In this document: positions 12,147 to 23,488 of the stretch, one piece after another
How positions within the stretch are numbered: position 1 is the stretch's first letter
Layout of the letters: each line of letters starts with the position of its first letter
NCBI GenBank assembly: GCA_003427395.1
Contig: BFEA01000045.1
Coordinates: forward strand, 3,796,880-3,860,879
DNA: 64,000 nt
Reading direction: 5' to 3'
Source: Chara braunii
Taxonomy: Eukaryota; Streptophyta; Charophyceae; Charales; Characeae
The notes under the pieces: generated by a model
What the model was told of the DNA's origin: nothing
What the model saw: the letters and a program-made list of their open reading frames with translations, nothing else
The model's database searches: none
Translations under genes and position numbers: made by a program

Positions 12147-15100
12147 CTATAACCTGACCCAATTACCCATGTCTAAGTCTGGAGGGGGTTGTAGTAATCC
12201 CCTGCGCAGCATAGTACAAAAGAAGATCATGATATCCTTTGCCAACCAGATTTGGTTAGCTTTAATTTTCAGTTGTTGAAGCTCCATCAGAGAAGCATGT
12301 GTGAACCATTTTAAACAAGCCTCCTTATTTTCCTCCAACCGGACAAAAATGTCCCGTTTAACTAAATGCGCTTTATCTCTTGTCTCGGTTATGGTTGCTT
12401 GGGGGCCCGGGTCAAAATGTTTGGACAAGAAGTCATATAAATCCCTCTTGAGGGACCAGTCCCCTGCAAACTGATAATCACTATACGTGGTTCAAACCCT
12501 CAGTGTTACCCCACCATATTGATTCTGCCTATAGGCAAGAGACCAACTTCCCATTTTCCGGCTCTCTTGCGAACCGGGACTACTAGATTCCCTTTTGGTG
12601 CTTGGGAACTGACAACCTGACCCTTTTCCAAAATGTTTCTAAGACACGGTCTTTTGTTAGGTTTCAACTCCTCATGTGTTTGCAGGAGAATAACGTGACT
12701 GTCCGGTTCAGTCTCCTCTTTCTGGCCATTCTGTTCACCTATTGGTCTGGGCTGAACCTTTGGGGAAGATGTCATGGGCCCATCCCTTGTTTTATTTTTT
12801 CCTTTTTTTTATTTTATATATATATATATATTTTTTTTCTATTGCAAAAGAGAAAAAACATGTGGCCTGCCTAGATTGTAGTGACTGCTTGGGAGATATC
12901 CCCATCTCTCCCCCTTGTCCATTTGCAGATCGCTGCATCTCTGACTGTGAGCTTGCACCCTCAACTTCTTAGATCAGACTGGAAATGCCCTGTGGAACTG
13001 TCGTTTCATCAACAGATGCATCCAGGGTCACCATAGATCCGCCGGGTGCACCCAACGGGTCAACAGGGGTTGTTGTTGAAACTATTGCAGTAGCCACTAA
13101 TGTACTATTGTCCTTAGTGACCGCCTATCCGTCGTACGAATCTGCAGAGCCAGTAGGTGGGAGGTGAAACATAGATGTCACAATATGGAGTAATCGGAGA
13201 CTCTCTTTTGGCCACAGCATCCCAGCTGGTAGCTCTTTTTCTAAAACTCATTTCAGTGTCTAATAGATTAACAATTCAACATAAAAAGCATCCCTGAACT
13301 CATCAGTTGCTGCACCAAAATGCAATTTGAGGTTCTGGAGAAGCCAATCTGGCAGCTGTGTCGTTTTCTACTCCACTGGGATCTGATTTTGAGTTTCCTG
13401 ATTTACTTGTGAGGACTGAGAGAGTTGAGTAGCCTGCTCTTTATGTTGTTGATCCCCAACCGCTTTTGTCATTACAATGTCCTCAGGTGGGGGGGGGGCT
13501 GATGGGGGGTGGGGTTCAACATCTATTGCGGCTGCCCCAAACACATCAGCGAAGGGATCTATCTTTATTTCTTCTACTTCTTCTGATTCTGGTGCGGACA
13601 GCCTCTCATATGTAATTCCTTCCTTTATAGGCTGCTGCAGTCTAAAGGATGATGTTTGTAACCTTGACTCCGTTATCATTTTTATTTTTTATTTTTTTTT
13701 CGATCCTCATCTCCCTCACCACTATCCTTTCCCTTCGCTGCTTACGACCAGACTTTGTTCCGATTCTTGTCTTTGACCTCCCTGGTCCTCCCTTTCTTCC
13801 TGGTCCCCTTCTCTCTCCTCTTTTTCCTCTTCTCTTGTACTTCCTCTTCCTTCCTCTGCTCCTGAGACTGCTGATTGCAGATATTGTGCCGGTTGGGGAC
13901 CTGGTAATCCCCGGTCGACCTCTTCCTCACTCTGTGAGTCAAATTTTGGGTACCACTGTAGGTGATTTTGGGGCTCTTTTCCTTTGTCGTTTTCTCTTAC
14001 TTCCTAAAAAACTGTTGCCCCATGTTTTTGTATTGAAGGACCAGAAAGAGGAAAAGGTGGAGGAGGAGGAGGAGGAGGTTTGATTGATAATTCAGGTGAA
14101 ATCCAAGTGTCGGGAGGGCGAGTCTCCCAGTTGGGTTCCCCCTGTTTTTCCCATATCCATCATTTGGGAATCTTGTCTTTTGAAGCACCTTCCACATACA
14201 CCCGTCCCTCATGACCCGGGTCCACAGTCCGCCAAAGGTTGACTTTGAACGGATCTCTTAACAAACGGCCTGTTGCTCGATTCCTGCGACCCAAGTGTTA
14301 GGGACATGTGGAATCTATGCATAAGTGACCATAAGCTTTGCAGCGAAAGCACCATGGCAGTAACTTATGCGCAGTGTGAATATGGTACTCCTTCCCCCCG
14401 ACCCTATATGGGATAATGTCATCAATATTAAATGGTTACGACCCCGGGTGATATAAAGCTGGCATGGGATAATCATCCCGTCGTGCCACATAGGAGGGGA
14501 GGGGAGTTATGAAATCTACAATGTCATATATTTCCCCAAAGTCATAAATAAAATAAGCTTGGATTTCGATCGGCACATAACGAAACTTTACCCAAAAGAA
14601 TTTCTCCATCATTTGTGCTTTTCGCTCATCCAGACCCTGTTTCAAGGGGTTGAAGAGGTAGATCGACACTTCAGATCTGTCGCATCGCAACTTCTTCCAC
14701 TGATCAATCATTCGCTTGTCTTGCTCATGGAGACAAAGTACTGTGAAAACAGTGGAAGAGATTAGTTAAATAAGAAAATATTATTGTGCCGCCTCTGGGC
14801 TTCCTTTGAGATTTGACGAACGCTTATTTATCCATTTTATTTTATCATTGGTTAATTTGTATGCAGCGTCGTCGTGAAATACCCAGTTATTAGCATGGGC
14901 CTGGTAGACAGTATCCCGTTCTGTAAGTTTCTGAACTGGGTATGTCTTTATCATTGTTTTTTTTTTCCCAAAAATCAATTACTTTATTCTCAGAGGAAGT
15001 AATGAATTGGAAAGAAAAAAGGCTCGAGCGGATGGAAGGCTGCTAAGAGGAATGTCCAGGGATTGTATTTGTGGGTCCTTTCTTCTGATCTCTAATGTGA

Positions 15101-15614
15101 TTGTTTGATAAGGTCCCTTGGTTCTTTGTGCCCACGACAACGCTTGTGACTGAGCATTAATGTGTTTTTTTTGTTGTTGCCCCCTTTGTTGTCCAACTCC
15201 TGATAAAGGAGGATATGTGGATGTCTGGTTGTACTGCGATGATTGAACAGTTGTCCCTTCTTTCCCTACCCCTGTTCCCTATTCTCTCTGTTGCGTTCCT
15301 CTTTGTGATGGCTCATTCTGTAACCCCCCATCTTCCTCCTGCCCTTGTGTCTGTCCTACTGACTGAGTTTAGCCCATCTTTGTACCAGCCTGCCTCAAAG
15401 GTGTAATATTTGTCGCACAACCGCCGAGTTGTCCTGCGGCGGCCTGTATTGGTTGCAGTTGTTGCGGTGAGACCTGCGGACGATGATTCCATGAATTTAA
15501 GGCAGTTTGGGTAATCAGGGGTGAGGTAGAGGGACGGAGAAACGCTCTGCTTTGTTCCTTCCTTTCTTCCGTGGTAAGGATTTTCCCATCCACGATGCCT
15601 GGCCTACTTAACAT
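12147..15614 (-). pseudogene. LINE ORF1 (gag-like RNA-binding protein), broken
   Basis: Pieces lie at 15614-15369, 14978-14781, 14711-14300, 13942-13368, 12775-12506 and 12428-12147. One in-frame stretch begins MIDQWKKLRCDRSEVSIYL, crosses a TAA at about 14436, then reads LLPWCFRCKAYGHLCIDSTC. That is a zinc knuckle (C-x2-C-x4-H-x6-C, with H-to-C spacing longer than the usual x4) at about 14350-14300, followed by another stop. The central part is Pro/Glu/Lys-rich and low complexity, as usual for the linker of plant L1 ORF1. ORF1 proteins coat the element RNA. The start is uncertain; 15614 is the most upstream plausible one. Confidence 0.7.
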
Positions 15615-15639
15615 TATTGTAGCGGACCTTTAGTTAGCC

Positions 15640-15938
15640 TTTGAGACCAGCCTCTTGGCCTATTCTCACAGGCTTGTGTTGTATTCGGGGTAGTCCAGTC
15701 CAGGCCGGTACCACTGTCGGTNCCCGCCAATCCAATCCAGTCCTGTCAGTCCGCTGGGGTATACCCCAGCCAGAGTCTGTACTTTGGACATTCTACATTC
15801 GCACAGTTTGGAGTACGTGCGTTGGAGTCTCGAGTGGGAGCTGCACTATGCCATCTTGCTCCACTCTCATCCTCCATCTCCATCTCTATCCCAGGCGGAG
15901 CACCACACCTAGTGGGTCCACCACATTGGTATCAGAGC
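15640..15938 (+). mobile_element. LTR 3' portion plus initiator-Met primer-binding site
   Basis: TGGTATCAGAGC at 15927-15938 is the classic plant LTR-retrotransposon primer site complementary to initiator-Met tRNA. It follows sequence ending GGTCCACCACA, consistent with an LTR ending in CA one base upstream. The LTR is truncated on its left where the LINE 5' end lies (about 15620). Repeated GTCCAGTCCAGGCC and CCAATCCAGTCCTGTCAG phrases lie within it. N at 15722. No gag or pol follows, so this is a fragment. Confidence 0.65.
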
Positions 15939-16249
15939 CCCGCCCACCCACCCTGGTGGTCCCGCTGTCCGGTAGCGGGCGACGCTTTACTTTCCCGTTT
16001 GGGAAAATAGTGTGAAAGATCCGCTCGTCATTATTACGGGCGCCACGGAGCATCTGGCAGGTGCAAAGGCGGTTGGCTGCCATCATTGCGGGCGGAAGTA
16101 GCAGCTGCAGACGATTTTGTTGTTTGTGTGTCGAACAGGGTCGAAGCCCTCTTCTTTTTCAAGATTCACGCTGGTCCCACTGGCGGCGGCTGGTGGATTT
16201 TGGCAACATTTCAGCAGCAGGAAAATTTGCGTGGGGAATCACGCTTTTT

Positions 16250-16332
16250 GTGGCACGCGGGATTTGAACCCGGGCAGAGGGGAGGTGGAGACGGTACAAG
16301 GCGGTGAGATAACCACTACGCCAAGTGGCACA
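16250..16332 (-). repeat. tRNA-derived SINE-like unit / tRNA pseudogene
   Basis: On the minus strand, TGGCGTAGTGG (A box) is followed at normal tRNA distance by GGGTTCAAATCCC (B box). An anticodon-loop-like CTTGTAC gives a Thr-type TGT. The flanks are GTGCCAC on both sides, so the acceptor arms cannot pair and it is not a working tRNA. A TTTT run on the minus strand lies about 25 bases downstream (16224-16221). Best read as a tRNA-derived SINE head or dead tRNA. Confidence 0.45.
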
Positions 16333-16434
16333 AGTGGCCGGAACGGATGATAGAGACTTTTTGCCCCCCCCCCCCCCCACCTTCCATGTTTCAACGGAGT
16401 TGAAGGTTGGTTTTGTGTGGGGGTAAGATCAGTT

Positions 16435-16472
16435 CTGGCTCTTATACACATCTAGATGTGTATAAGAGACAG
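16435..16472. other. Second Nextera junction adapter (one mismatch)
   Basis: CTGGCTCTTATACACATCT at 16435-16453 (mosaic end with one T-to-G change) abuts AGATGTGTATAAGAGACAG at 16454-16472. About 25 bp (GTGGGGGTAAGATCAGTTCTGG) occur on both sides, as at the first adapter. A plus-strand frame across it shows the known artefact peptide YTHLDVYKRQ. Confidence 0.97.
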
Positions 16473-16479
16473 GTTCTGC

Positions 16480-16859
16480 GTGGGGGTAAGATCAGTTCTG
16501 GTAGCGAGTTACTGGCTGCCGAGTACCGAAGGGCGGGTGTGAACGGTTTGCCCCCCGCCCCCCCCTTACGTTTCGGTGGAGTCGGAGGTCGATTGAAGTC
16601 GGGGGTAGGATGAGTTCCTTATCTCGGCGGCTGTGATGTTGAGGGCATAGGGGCGGTGATCTCAATATGCTGGCCCGGTGGCCAATCCTATTGACGGCTT
16701 GAGGACCCCCCTGCTCAAGGGGCTGCTCTACACTGGTGAGGGTCTACTCACACAGCATACCCTGAATCTGCAGTACTGCTTTTAGGGGCTTATCAATATC
16801 TCAACCCCCTCTCTCTTCCATTTGGCTTGTTGCAGCGAAGGCCAAAACCCTCTTGGTCT
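16480..16859. other. Unassigned spacer
   Basis: GC-rich sequence with C-runs near 16550-16567. No gene, RNA or repeat unit recognised. Confidence 0.4.
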
Positions 16860-17480
16860 TGGTATACCTTGTGCCCTTGAAGACACGAAGGGTCAGGTAT
16901 CACCTCCCTTTCCCCTCTCTCTACTAATCCACTTTCCCTACCTCTTCTCTCTCATCTTACTCACCCGCTCTACTTCTTCCTCTTCTACCTTACTCACTTC
17001 CCTCTAATCACACTTACTATTCATACCCCTCTCTCCACCTTTCTCATTTTTCTTTTTCTCTTCTCCGCATTTCACTCCTCAACCCCTTGTTTTCCCCCGA
17101 CCTTCCACTGCTTATTTTCCCTCCTGTTTCTACTTTCCCCACCCCACCTTTTATTCCACCACTCTTCCTCTCGCAACTTCGGTCCCCTTATACTTTATGA
17201 CTTTTCTTTCGTCTCTTTTTCTCCCCTACTTCTTCTCTACTTCTTTTTTCTCCCTCCATCTCTCTTTTTCCTTCCTTCTTCATCTTCTCCTCTCCCACCA
17301 CCCACTATTTTACTCCCATCCCAATGGATAGATTGATGCATCCCACTATTTTACTCCCATCCCAATGGTTCATTCCCATCATTATTTTACTCCCATCATT
17401 TATTTTTTTTTCTTGCCTCCTCTTTCCTCTTTGCTTCTTGATCTCTTTCCACCATCCCCTTTCCTTCTTTACCTCTTACT
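16860..17480. repeat. Polypyrimidine tract, about 600 bp
   Basis: The plus strand is almost entirely C and T with few A or G, without a fixed repeat period. CATCCCAATGG recurs at about 17317 and 17358, and the same phrase appears inside the neighbouring 147-bp satellite at 17791. There is no coding content. Confidence 0.75.
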
Positions 17481-17481
17481 C

Positions 17482-17580
17482 TTCGTTGGTGTAGCACAAG
17501 TGGTTAACGACCTCCTGAAATTTCAGAATGAAAGATTCTGAAGTCTGTTAGGAGAGGTATGAAATCACTGGAATTACCCG
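17482..17580 (+). repeat. Possible second tRNA-SINE head
   Basis: TTGGTGTAGCACAAGTGG resembles a Pol III A box of plant tRNA-SINEs. GGTATGAAATCAC about 60 bases downstream is a weak B-box match. Between them is a short inverted repeat (CCTGAAATTTCAG, ATGAAAGATTCTGAAG). Weak on sequence alone. Confidence 0.25.
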
Positions 17581-17689
17581 AAGACGCTTCATGCCATTTT
17601 AGGAGTTACAGGTGGTTTGGGGGTCATATTTTATGTGTTTTATTTTTTAGTTTTTTTGCCTGTATTTGTTTTGATTCAATGTTGTTGTG

Positions 17690-18390
17690 AGTCACTTCAA
17701 GTTATTTCAGGAGTTTCAGGTCGGGAGGCCTGAAACCTCTGGAAAGACATGAAGTGGCTGAAGCTTCTGAAAGCGGTTTCAGGTCCCCCCATCCCAATGG
17801 TTGGATTGATGCATCCCAAACCGCTTTCAGGTTTTCGGCAACTTCATATTATTTCAGAAGTTTCAGATTGGGAGACCTGAAACCTCTGACATGATCTGAA
17901 ATGGTTGAAGCTTCTGAAAGTGGTTTCAGGTCCCCCCATCCAAACGGTTGGATGGGGGAATCTGAAACCGCTTTCAGATTTTCAGCCACTTCAGATTATT
18001 TCAGGAGTTTCAGATGGGGAGACGTGAAACCTCTGAAATGATCTGAAGTGGCTGAAGCTTCTGAAAGAGGTTTCAGGTCCCCCAATCCAAATGGTTGGAT
18101 GGGAGCCTCTGAAACCACTTTCAGATTTTCAGCCACTTCAGATCATTTCAGGAGTTTCAGATGAGGAGACATGAAACCTCTGAAATGATATGAAGTGGCT
18201 GAAGCTTCTAAAGGAGGTTTCGGGTCCCCCATCCAAATGCTTGGATGGGGGGACTTGAAACCGCTTTCAAAAACTTCAGTCACTTTAAGTCATTACAGGA
18301 GTTTCAGTTGAGAATCTGAAACCTATGAAATGACCTGAAGTGGTTGAAGCTTTTGGAAGTAGTTTCAGGTTTTCCCATCCAAGTACCTCA
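17690..18390. repeat. 147-bp dyad-symmetric satellite, about 4.7 copies
   Basis: The landmark GGTCCCCC followed by CATCC falls at 17782, 17929, 18076, 18223 and 18368, giving steps of 147, 147, 147 and 145 bp. Each monomer has two dyads: CCCCCATCCAA/TTGGATGGGGG around a 4-nt loop, and a longer CTGAAA/TTTCAG-rich stem. Nearly the whole unit can fold on itself. No open frame. Confidence 0.9.
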
Positions 18391-18745
18391 CACCCGTCTG
18401 AAGTAGCTAAAAATAACATGAAAATAGAGACATTTGTTAACCTTCTCTCTGGTGTAGTTACTTGATTTCTTGCTCTCTTTCAGATGCTATCTCCTTTCTC
18501 GCTTATCTTGGTGTACATAATATTGTTCTTCTCTCTTTTCTCGGCGATGCAGGCGAAGTGTTGGCGAAAAATTTTGATCTGTCCGTAGATCTTTTTCCAG
18601 TCTTTTACTTGGTTTTCTTGGTTCTTATTTTTTTTATTCTTATCTGGTTCTGATTTTTCTACGACACATTTCTGCTCCTCGGCGGAGGCGAAATGCTGCC
18701 GAAAATTCCAAAAAAATAAGTCTTTTTTTTCTCTTCACATTTTGT

Positions 18746-18822
18746 TTATTTATTTATTTATTATTTTATTATTTATTTACTTATTTATTTTGTTATTTAT
18801 TTATTTATTTATTTATTTTTAT
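18746..18822. repeat. (TTTA)n microsatellite
   Basis: Imperfect TTTA/TTAT repeats of about 75 bp. A plus-strand frame through it is low complexity and continues into the LTR; it is not a gene. Confidence 0.85.
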
Positions 18823-19173
18823 TTTTATCTCGAAATTCATTGTTTAATTATTTTCCTTCCCCCTTCCCTTCATGGTTGCTACTTTATTTTCTTGATTAGG
18901 TCACCTCTACCCTACCCTAACCACTCAAGCTCCGGTCAGGGTTTTCTTAGGGTTTTTCTAGGGTTTAAGGTTTTCCTAACCCCCCCTACTCTCCCATCAC
19001 CCCTTCTTCCTACTTCCCTTCCCCATTCTGACACCCTTGACCCGAACCACCCTTTCCCCTTTGACGGTGTCCGCGCTCGACTCACTAGCGCCGCTCGTCG
19101 TTTTCTACCGCTGACCCCCCCCAATGCCCTCCGCTCACGTGGACCTCCTCCGGCCCCCTCCAATCCAGCCCGT

Positions 19174-19879
19174 TGTGAGGAAACCCGGAGAGGGGTCGCC
19201 TACTGCTCGCTGAAGCCAAGGGCAACGGCGCCTGCCACTCATCGCGCCCGCTTCCGAGGTCCTCAGCGACCAGTAGGGTGTCTTTTGGAAATCGCCTGTC
19301 ACACCCTGTACTCACGAGAGATCTTTACACCATCATCAGACTATGAGAACGTCACAAATTATTTTGCTTAATTAAAGTATTCCCTTTTCTCAGCCGAGTT
19401 CAAAATCCAAGTCCGGTCTAATCAAGAGTGTTTTACCGTTCTGTTTCAGGACAGTTTCTTACCGAAAAAAGAAAGAAGAATAATAAACAAACAGGTAAGG
19501 GGAGTGCGTATTGTTCAGAGCAATATAATGACCAATCAATTAACATAACTATTCAGGGATGGGTAACAGAGTGCGGATCAAGAGGTCCGAATTTCCACTG
19601 TTCGATTGAGTGTCTCCAAAGCCTCGACTTTAACCTCATCTATAGATCCTTGTCTTGCACGCATATCCCCTCTTTTAGCCTCGGTATGTTCAATCGAGAG
19701 ATGATCGCTAGAGTTTTTAGATCATCTGAATTTTTAGGCAGTTAGAGAGTCAAGCTTCAGACTCCGGGATTCTCCCCTCACACTCAGTTACCCGTTTTAG
19801 CACATCGCTTATCTCCGTAGTCTCTCTCTTTCTATCCCTGTGTGTGAGTAGTGTCTCTCTCTCTCGCTGCGTGTGTCTG

Positions 19880-19916
<37 letters not shown>

Positions 19917-20335
19917 CCCCCCCCCCCCTCTCTCCCCNNNNNNNNNNNNNNNNNNNNNNNNNNNNNNNNNNNNNNNNNNNNNNNNNNNNNNNNNNNNNNN
20001 NNNNNNNNNNNNNNNNNNNNNNNNNNNNNNNNNNNNNNNNNNNNNNNNNNNNNNNNNNNNNCCCCCCCCCCTCTCTCCCCACCCCTCCCCTCACTGGCGC
20101 TTTCTCTCGTATCTCACGTGTATTCGCTTGTCGTGTCTTTCAACCTTGTCCCAACCTTCAAGTTGCACATGCCTAGGCGCAGTCTGCACCAATTGATTGG
20201 TATGATCCTGGTCACGCCGGCGGCCAGAACCCTGTTCCCAACTACCTTGGGTGTTTTAACATCAAACCCACCACATTAAATAATCAGACGCGACTCGTTA
20301 ACTCTCTCCCCCTTCGACTTGCATTCCCCCTCCCA
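19174..20335 (-). repeat. LTR copy 1 (3' LTR in element orientation), with N gap
   Basis: Matches 25402-26418 base for base apart from scattered substitutions, a pyrimidine microsatellite length difference and 124 Ns. It ends CATTCCCCCTCCCA and is followed directly by GGATACCTCCTTGG, the interior sequence that also resumes at 54477. A (CT)n/(C)n tract sits at 19880-20075. Confidence 0.85.
19938..20061. other. Assembly gap (124 N)
   Basis: A run of Ns inside a CT/C microsatellite in LTR copy 1. The equivalent position in copy 2 is a sequenced (TC)n tract (about 26105-26170). Open frames that span it are meaningless. Confidence 0.99.
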
Positions 20336-22905
20336 GGATACCTCCTTGGTCATTTCAGACTCTCTTAGCTAGCACATGTTCACGCCGTGAACTGACAATT
20401 ATAGCAACGGTAATAACATAATTAAGAATAATAGCAACGATATTGTTAGATTTTCGTCGGCTCTCCGTGTGTCCATTTCTCTCTATTCCTCATCCACTCG
20501 TCCATGGCCCTGATCATACCTGTTCATCCACTCTTTCCCTCGTTGTCCCTCTCATACTCTTCTTGTCGGCATGCATGATCGACGAAAGGCTCGGTTCTAG
20601 TCTGCGATGAATCATCCTCCAGGCCGACATTCGAAGGATACTTCTTCGCAGTACTTATTTGCTCTACGTTGAAAGAATGCCCGCTTTCTCACCTATATGG
20701 TCGCACGGAGGAAACTTATATTTCACAGTTCCCATTATCACTCGTGGCCTGACGCAGCAGTTAAGTCCACGTCAATAGGGATGTCCAACGAGTCTGCCGC
20801 CAGAGAATGGAGAAGTGTATGGCTATATCCTAGATTAGTCGTGCACCGTCAGAGCCTGTACTAGGGCGTTCACCATTATCATAAGTGCTACATGCCGATT
20901 GCATCAAAGAGGTCATCCCCACCTCAGTTCGTTCTCGTCGCTTGCTCCTCCTCCCTTCAAAGGGTTCGGGCGAGACAGGTTCTCACCTCTGCAGACAGCT
21001 CCCGCGAACAGGCACATCGACCTATTGCCCCGTCCGATGGATTCGCTAATCGCTCGCCCTGAGCGCTCTATGCTGCAGGCTGTCCCCGCCTAGGTCTCCG
21101 GATCCTCCATCTTTCCACTTCCCCCTTTCTTCTCTCCTCTCACATCGCCAATTCCTCTTCAACTCGTTCACCTCACATGATGCGTTCATCTATCACCCCG
21201 ATCTGCTGCGGCTGCGAACGGCTGACTCACTACATCGTAAGCCCCCCCCCCCACTCGTCTCATTGATTTCGTTCTCCCGTCTAGCTGATCACGAGCCCGC
21301 TCACACAGCGTTCTAAGCTCGACTTCTCCTCTGAGTAAAGCCTTGTCTCCGGCCACCTTCGAAGATGAGTCGATACATCTAGCGCTGATCATTCATACTG
21401 CAGAGCCTACCCGCGCCTAGCTTTCCCCGACAATCTTAATTCCCCCCCTCTTTTTTCACTGTTTGGTCAACCCTGGGCACTCTCCCGTACGCCTTTACAG
21501 GCGCGACCCAGCGCGGGGTACGCCTGGCATGCGTCCCCTGCCCGTTGTCCGGATTCCCTCACCCCAAGTTCACGTCCGCCATGCTCAAGCTCATATACGA
21601 TCGTGCCTGTCCCCAATCGGGAGCTTTCCGCAAACGCTGACCAGCGCGCTTGCACGAACGGGAGTTTTGTACGCTTGGCCCGCCTTTTATTCTTGACCAC
21701 CCGGGCCGAATCCCTCCTCTCTGGCGAGCTAGTTCACTCACGCGTCCACCTGATTGTTTACACGCTCACGCTCAGTAAAACCCTCACACAACTCTCACGC
21801 TGACCGTATCTCGAACGGGCATGTTTGTGGGTTGGGTACGCCTTGCGCGCCCATCTGTTCTCTCCTGGTCAGCATACCCCAGACGGTTCCCTGTTCTGGC
21901 TATATGTGGAATGCAGTCCAGAAATCTCAACCTCCCAAGCTCAGTGTCAGTGAGGCCCAGTGGGACCAGCAGCGGAAACCGCAACAGCGCAGGGCCCGAG
22001 GAATAAAATAATTTCGGTGGGGAATCCTGATCCCTTTCCTGTAGTTGTTCCAAAGGCCGTTCCGAAACAATAAACCCACAAAGTTGAGGTCGCGAGCTGC
22101 CGCCGGGAACCCAGTACAAACGGCCATGTACACCAAGTCTCATTCAGTAGATGGGGCCCAGTTAAGGCCATGAAAAAGAGGATAGGGTGCAGCGTCCGCT
22201 GTCTAGACCGGAATGACCAAGTAGCCCATGTACCGCATCAATGTCAAGCCATTGGACACACCCAAAAATAAAGGAGTCGGACTGAAGTACACTATCTCTA
22301 CGCTGAACCAATGATACCATGGCAAAATTTTTGTGTCGGGCCTGAAGTAACCACCCAAAACAATCACTTTGAGCCGCAACACTCCAGGTAAACCAAATCG
22401 GATATAGTCAATCGGAGTCGCCGTAACCTGTACCGTGCCGATGGCGGACCAATACCGAACCTGAAGGCAATGCAGTGGCGTGTACCACACCGATGCCAAG
22501 CCAATACCGAGCCTGAAACATGTCGATGTCAAACCAATACGGTAGAATGTCGCAACCCCGTAATAGTACCGAACCTCCCCGAACCATGTGTCCGAACGGA
22601 ACCAGCGGCCGCACCTAAGCAATGAAGTCGAGATGCACAACCAAGCAACACGGCGGCAAGCACCTCGCTGTCCATCCAATCCGCACTCACTCGTGACACA
22701 CAAGTTGTTCTGAGGCTAGGAATCAGGCAGACCAGGTAAGTTGCGTAAGGCATAGCAATTATTGGAAAACGATGAGAGTCATTCGGATCGGGATAAATAA
22801 ATAAACCGGAGTTAAATCCCATCGCGAATAATCCAAATAGAATGTAACCAAATATTAATTAATCACTAGCTTTCTTTTCTTTTATCATTTTTAATTATTT
22901 TCTAT
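20336..22905. repeat. LTR-element interior segment, repeated at 54477-55990
   Basis: This block recurs in direct orientation downstream of the giant element. Similarity runs from 20336 to about 21472, is missing in the second copy for about 1,036 bp, and resumes from 22509 to about 22905. No domain is recognised in any frame. Short phrases such as CCAATACCGA repeat at about 22450-22510. Confidence 0.85.
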
Positions 22906-23488
22906 GTTGCATAGAGTACACGTACGAGGTCTTTCCGTACGAGACGTACAGGTTATATTTGTACGGGATCTGTACGGGAACCTGTATGGAAACCTGTACG
23001 TCTTGTACGCCACCCGTATGAAAAAGCAAAAAAAAAAAAAAAAAAAAAAAGTCATAAACAAATCCGAAAAACAAATATGTGATGCAACAGCACAAAGCAA
23101 GCAACATTTGGCTGAGCATCATCTTCAGATTCTTATTAGAATTTAAGAAACAAAATAAAAACACTACTGGATTAAAAAAAAAAAAAAACTCGTACGGGGT
23201 TCCTAGCGTACGCTAGGCCTCTCCCCAGGCTGCTCTGGAACTCTCTACACGTCTACAACCAAGCGTCCGGAAACAAGAGGATGGACCTCCACCTGAACTG
23301 CCCGTCGTGCCCGTCAGTGGGTCGTGCGGGGAGTGTGAACTCTACCAGGTCACCCTCTATAAGCTCGGGAGGATCTACCTCCCACATGCGATCCATCTCG
23401 TACTCCTCTACGTCCTCGGGCTGCCACATCCGATCGTAGCCACAACTCGTAAACAAGGAATAGGAAGGACAGAGGAATCCTGAAAAAA
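22906..23488. repeat. GTACG-rich spacer and poly-A
   Basis: At 22919-23020 units of the type CCTGTACGGAAACCTGTACG repeat about six times with many CGTACG palindromes, followed by 22 A at about 23028-23050. A 15-A run at about 23175 precedes more GTACG. No gene. Confidence 0.6.

Larger units (their letters stand above)
8750..15620 (-). mobile_element. L1-type LINE retrotransposon, full-length but inactivated
   Basis: Read on the minus strand the order is ORF1 with zinc knuckle (about 15.6 to 12.15 kb), AP-endonuclease (12.1 to 11.55 kb), linker (11.3 to 10.85 kb), reverse transcriptase (about 10.6 to 9.6 kb) and a C-terminal region (9.3 to 8.75 kb). This is the layout of plant L1 elements, which copy themselves by target-primed reverse transcription. 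The 3' end abuts GGTGAGGGAAGGAAATCCGG, which resembles sequence at about 7928, so the element probably inserted into the local repeat. No clear poly-A tail is visible. Multiple stops and frame changes show it is dead. Confidence 0.85.

Noticed and set aside
16407-16613. Plus-strand ORF with YTHLDVYKRQ
   Set aside because: The peptide is the translation of the Nextera junction at 16435-16472, a known contamination signature.
18742-19371. 209-residue plus-strand ORF
   Set aside because: Begins in a TTTA microsatellite and ends inside the LTR; low complexity.
20899-21803. Small ORFs in the LTR-element interior
   Set aside because: Not conserved in the second copy at 54.5-55.6 kb and no domain, so treated as chance frames.
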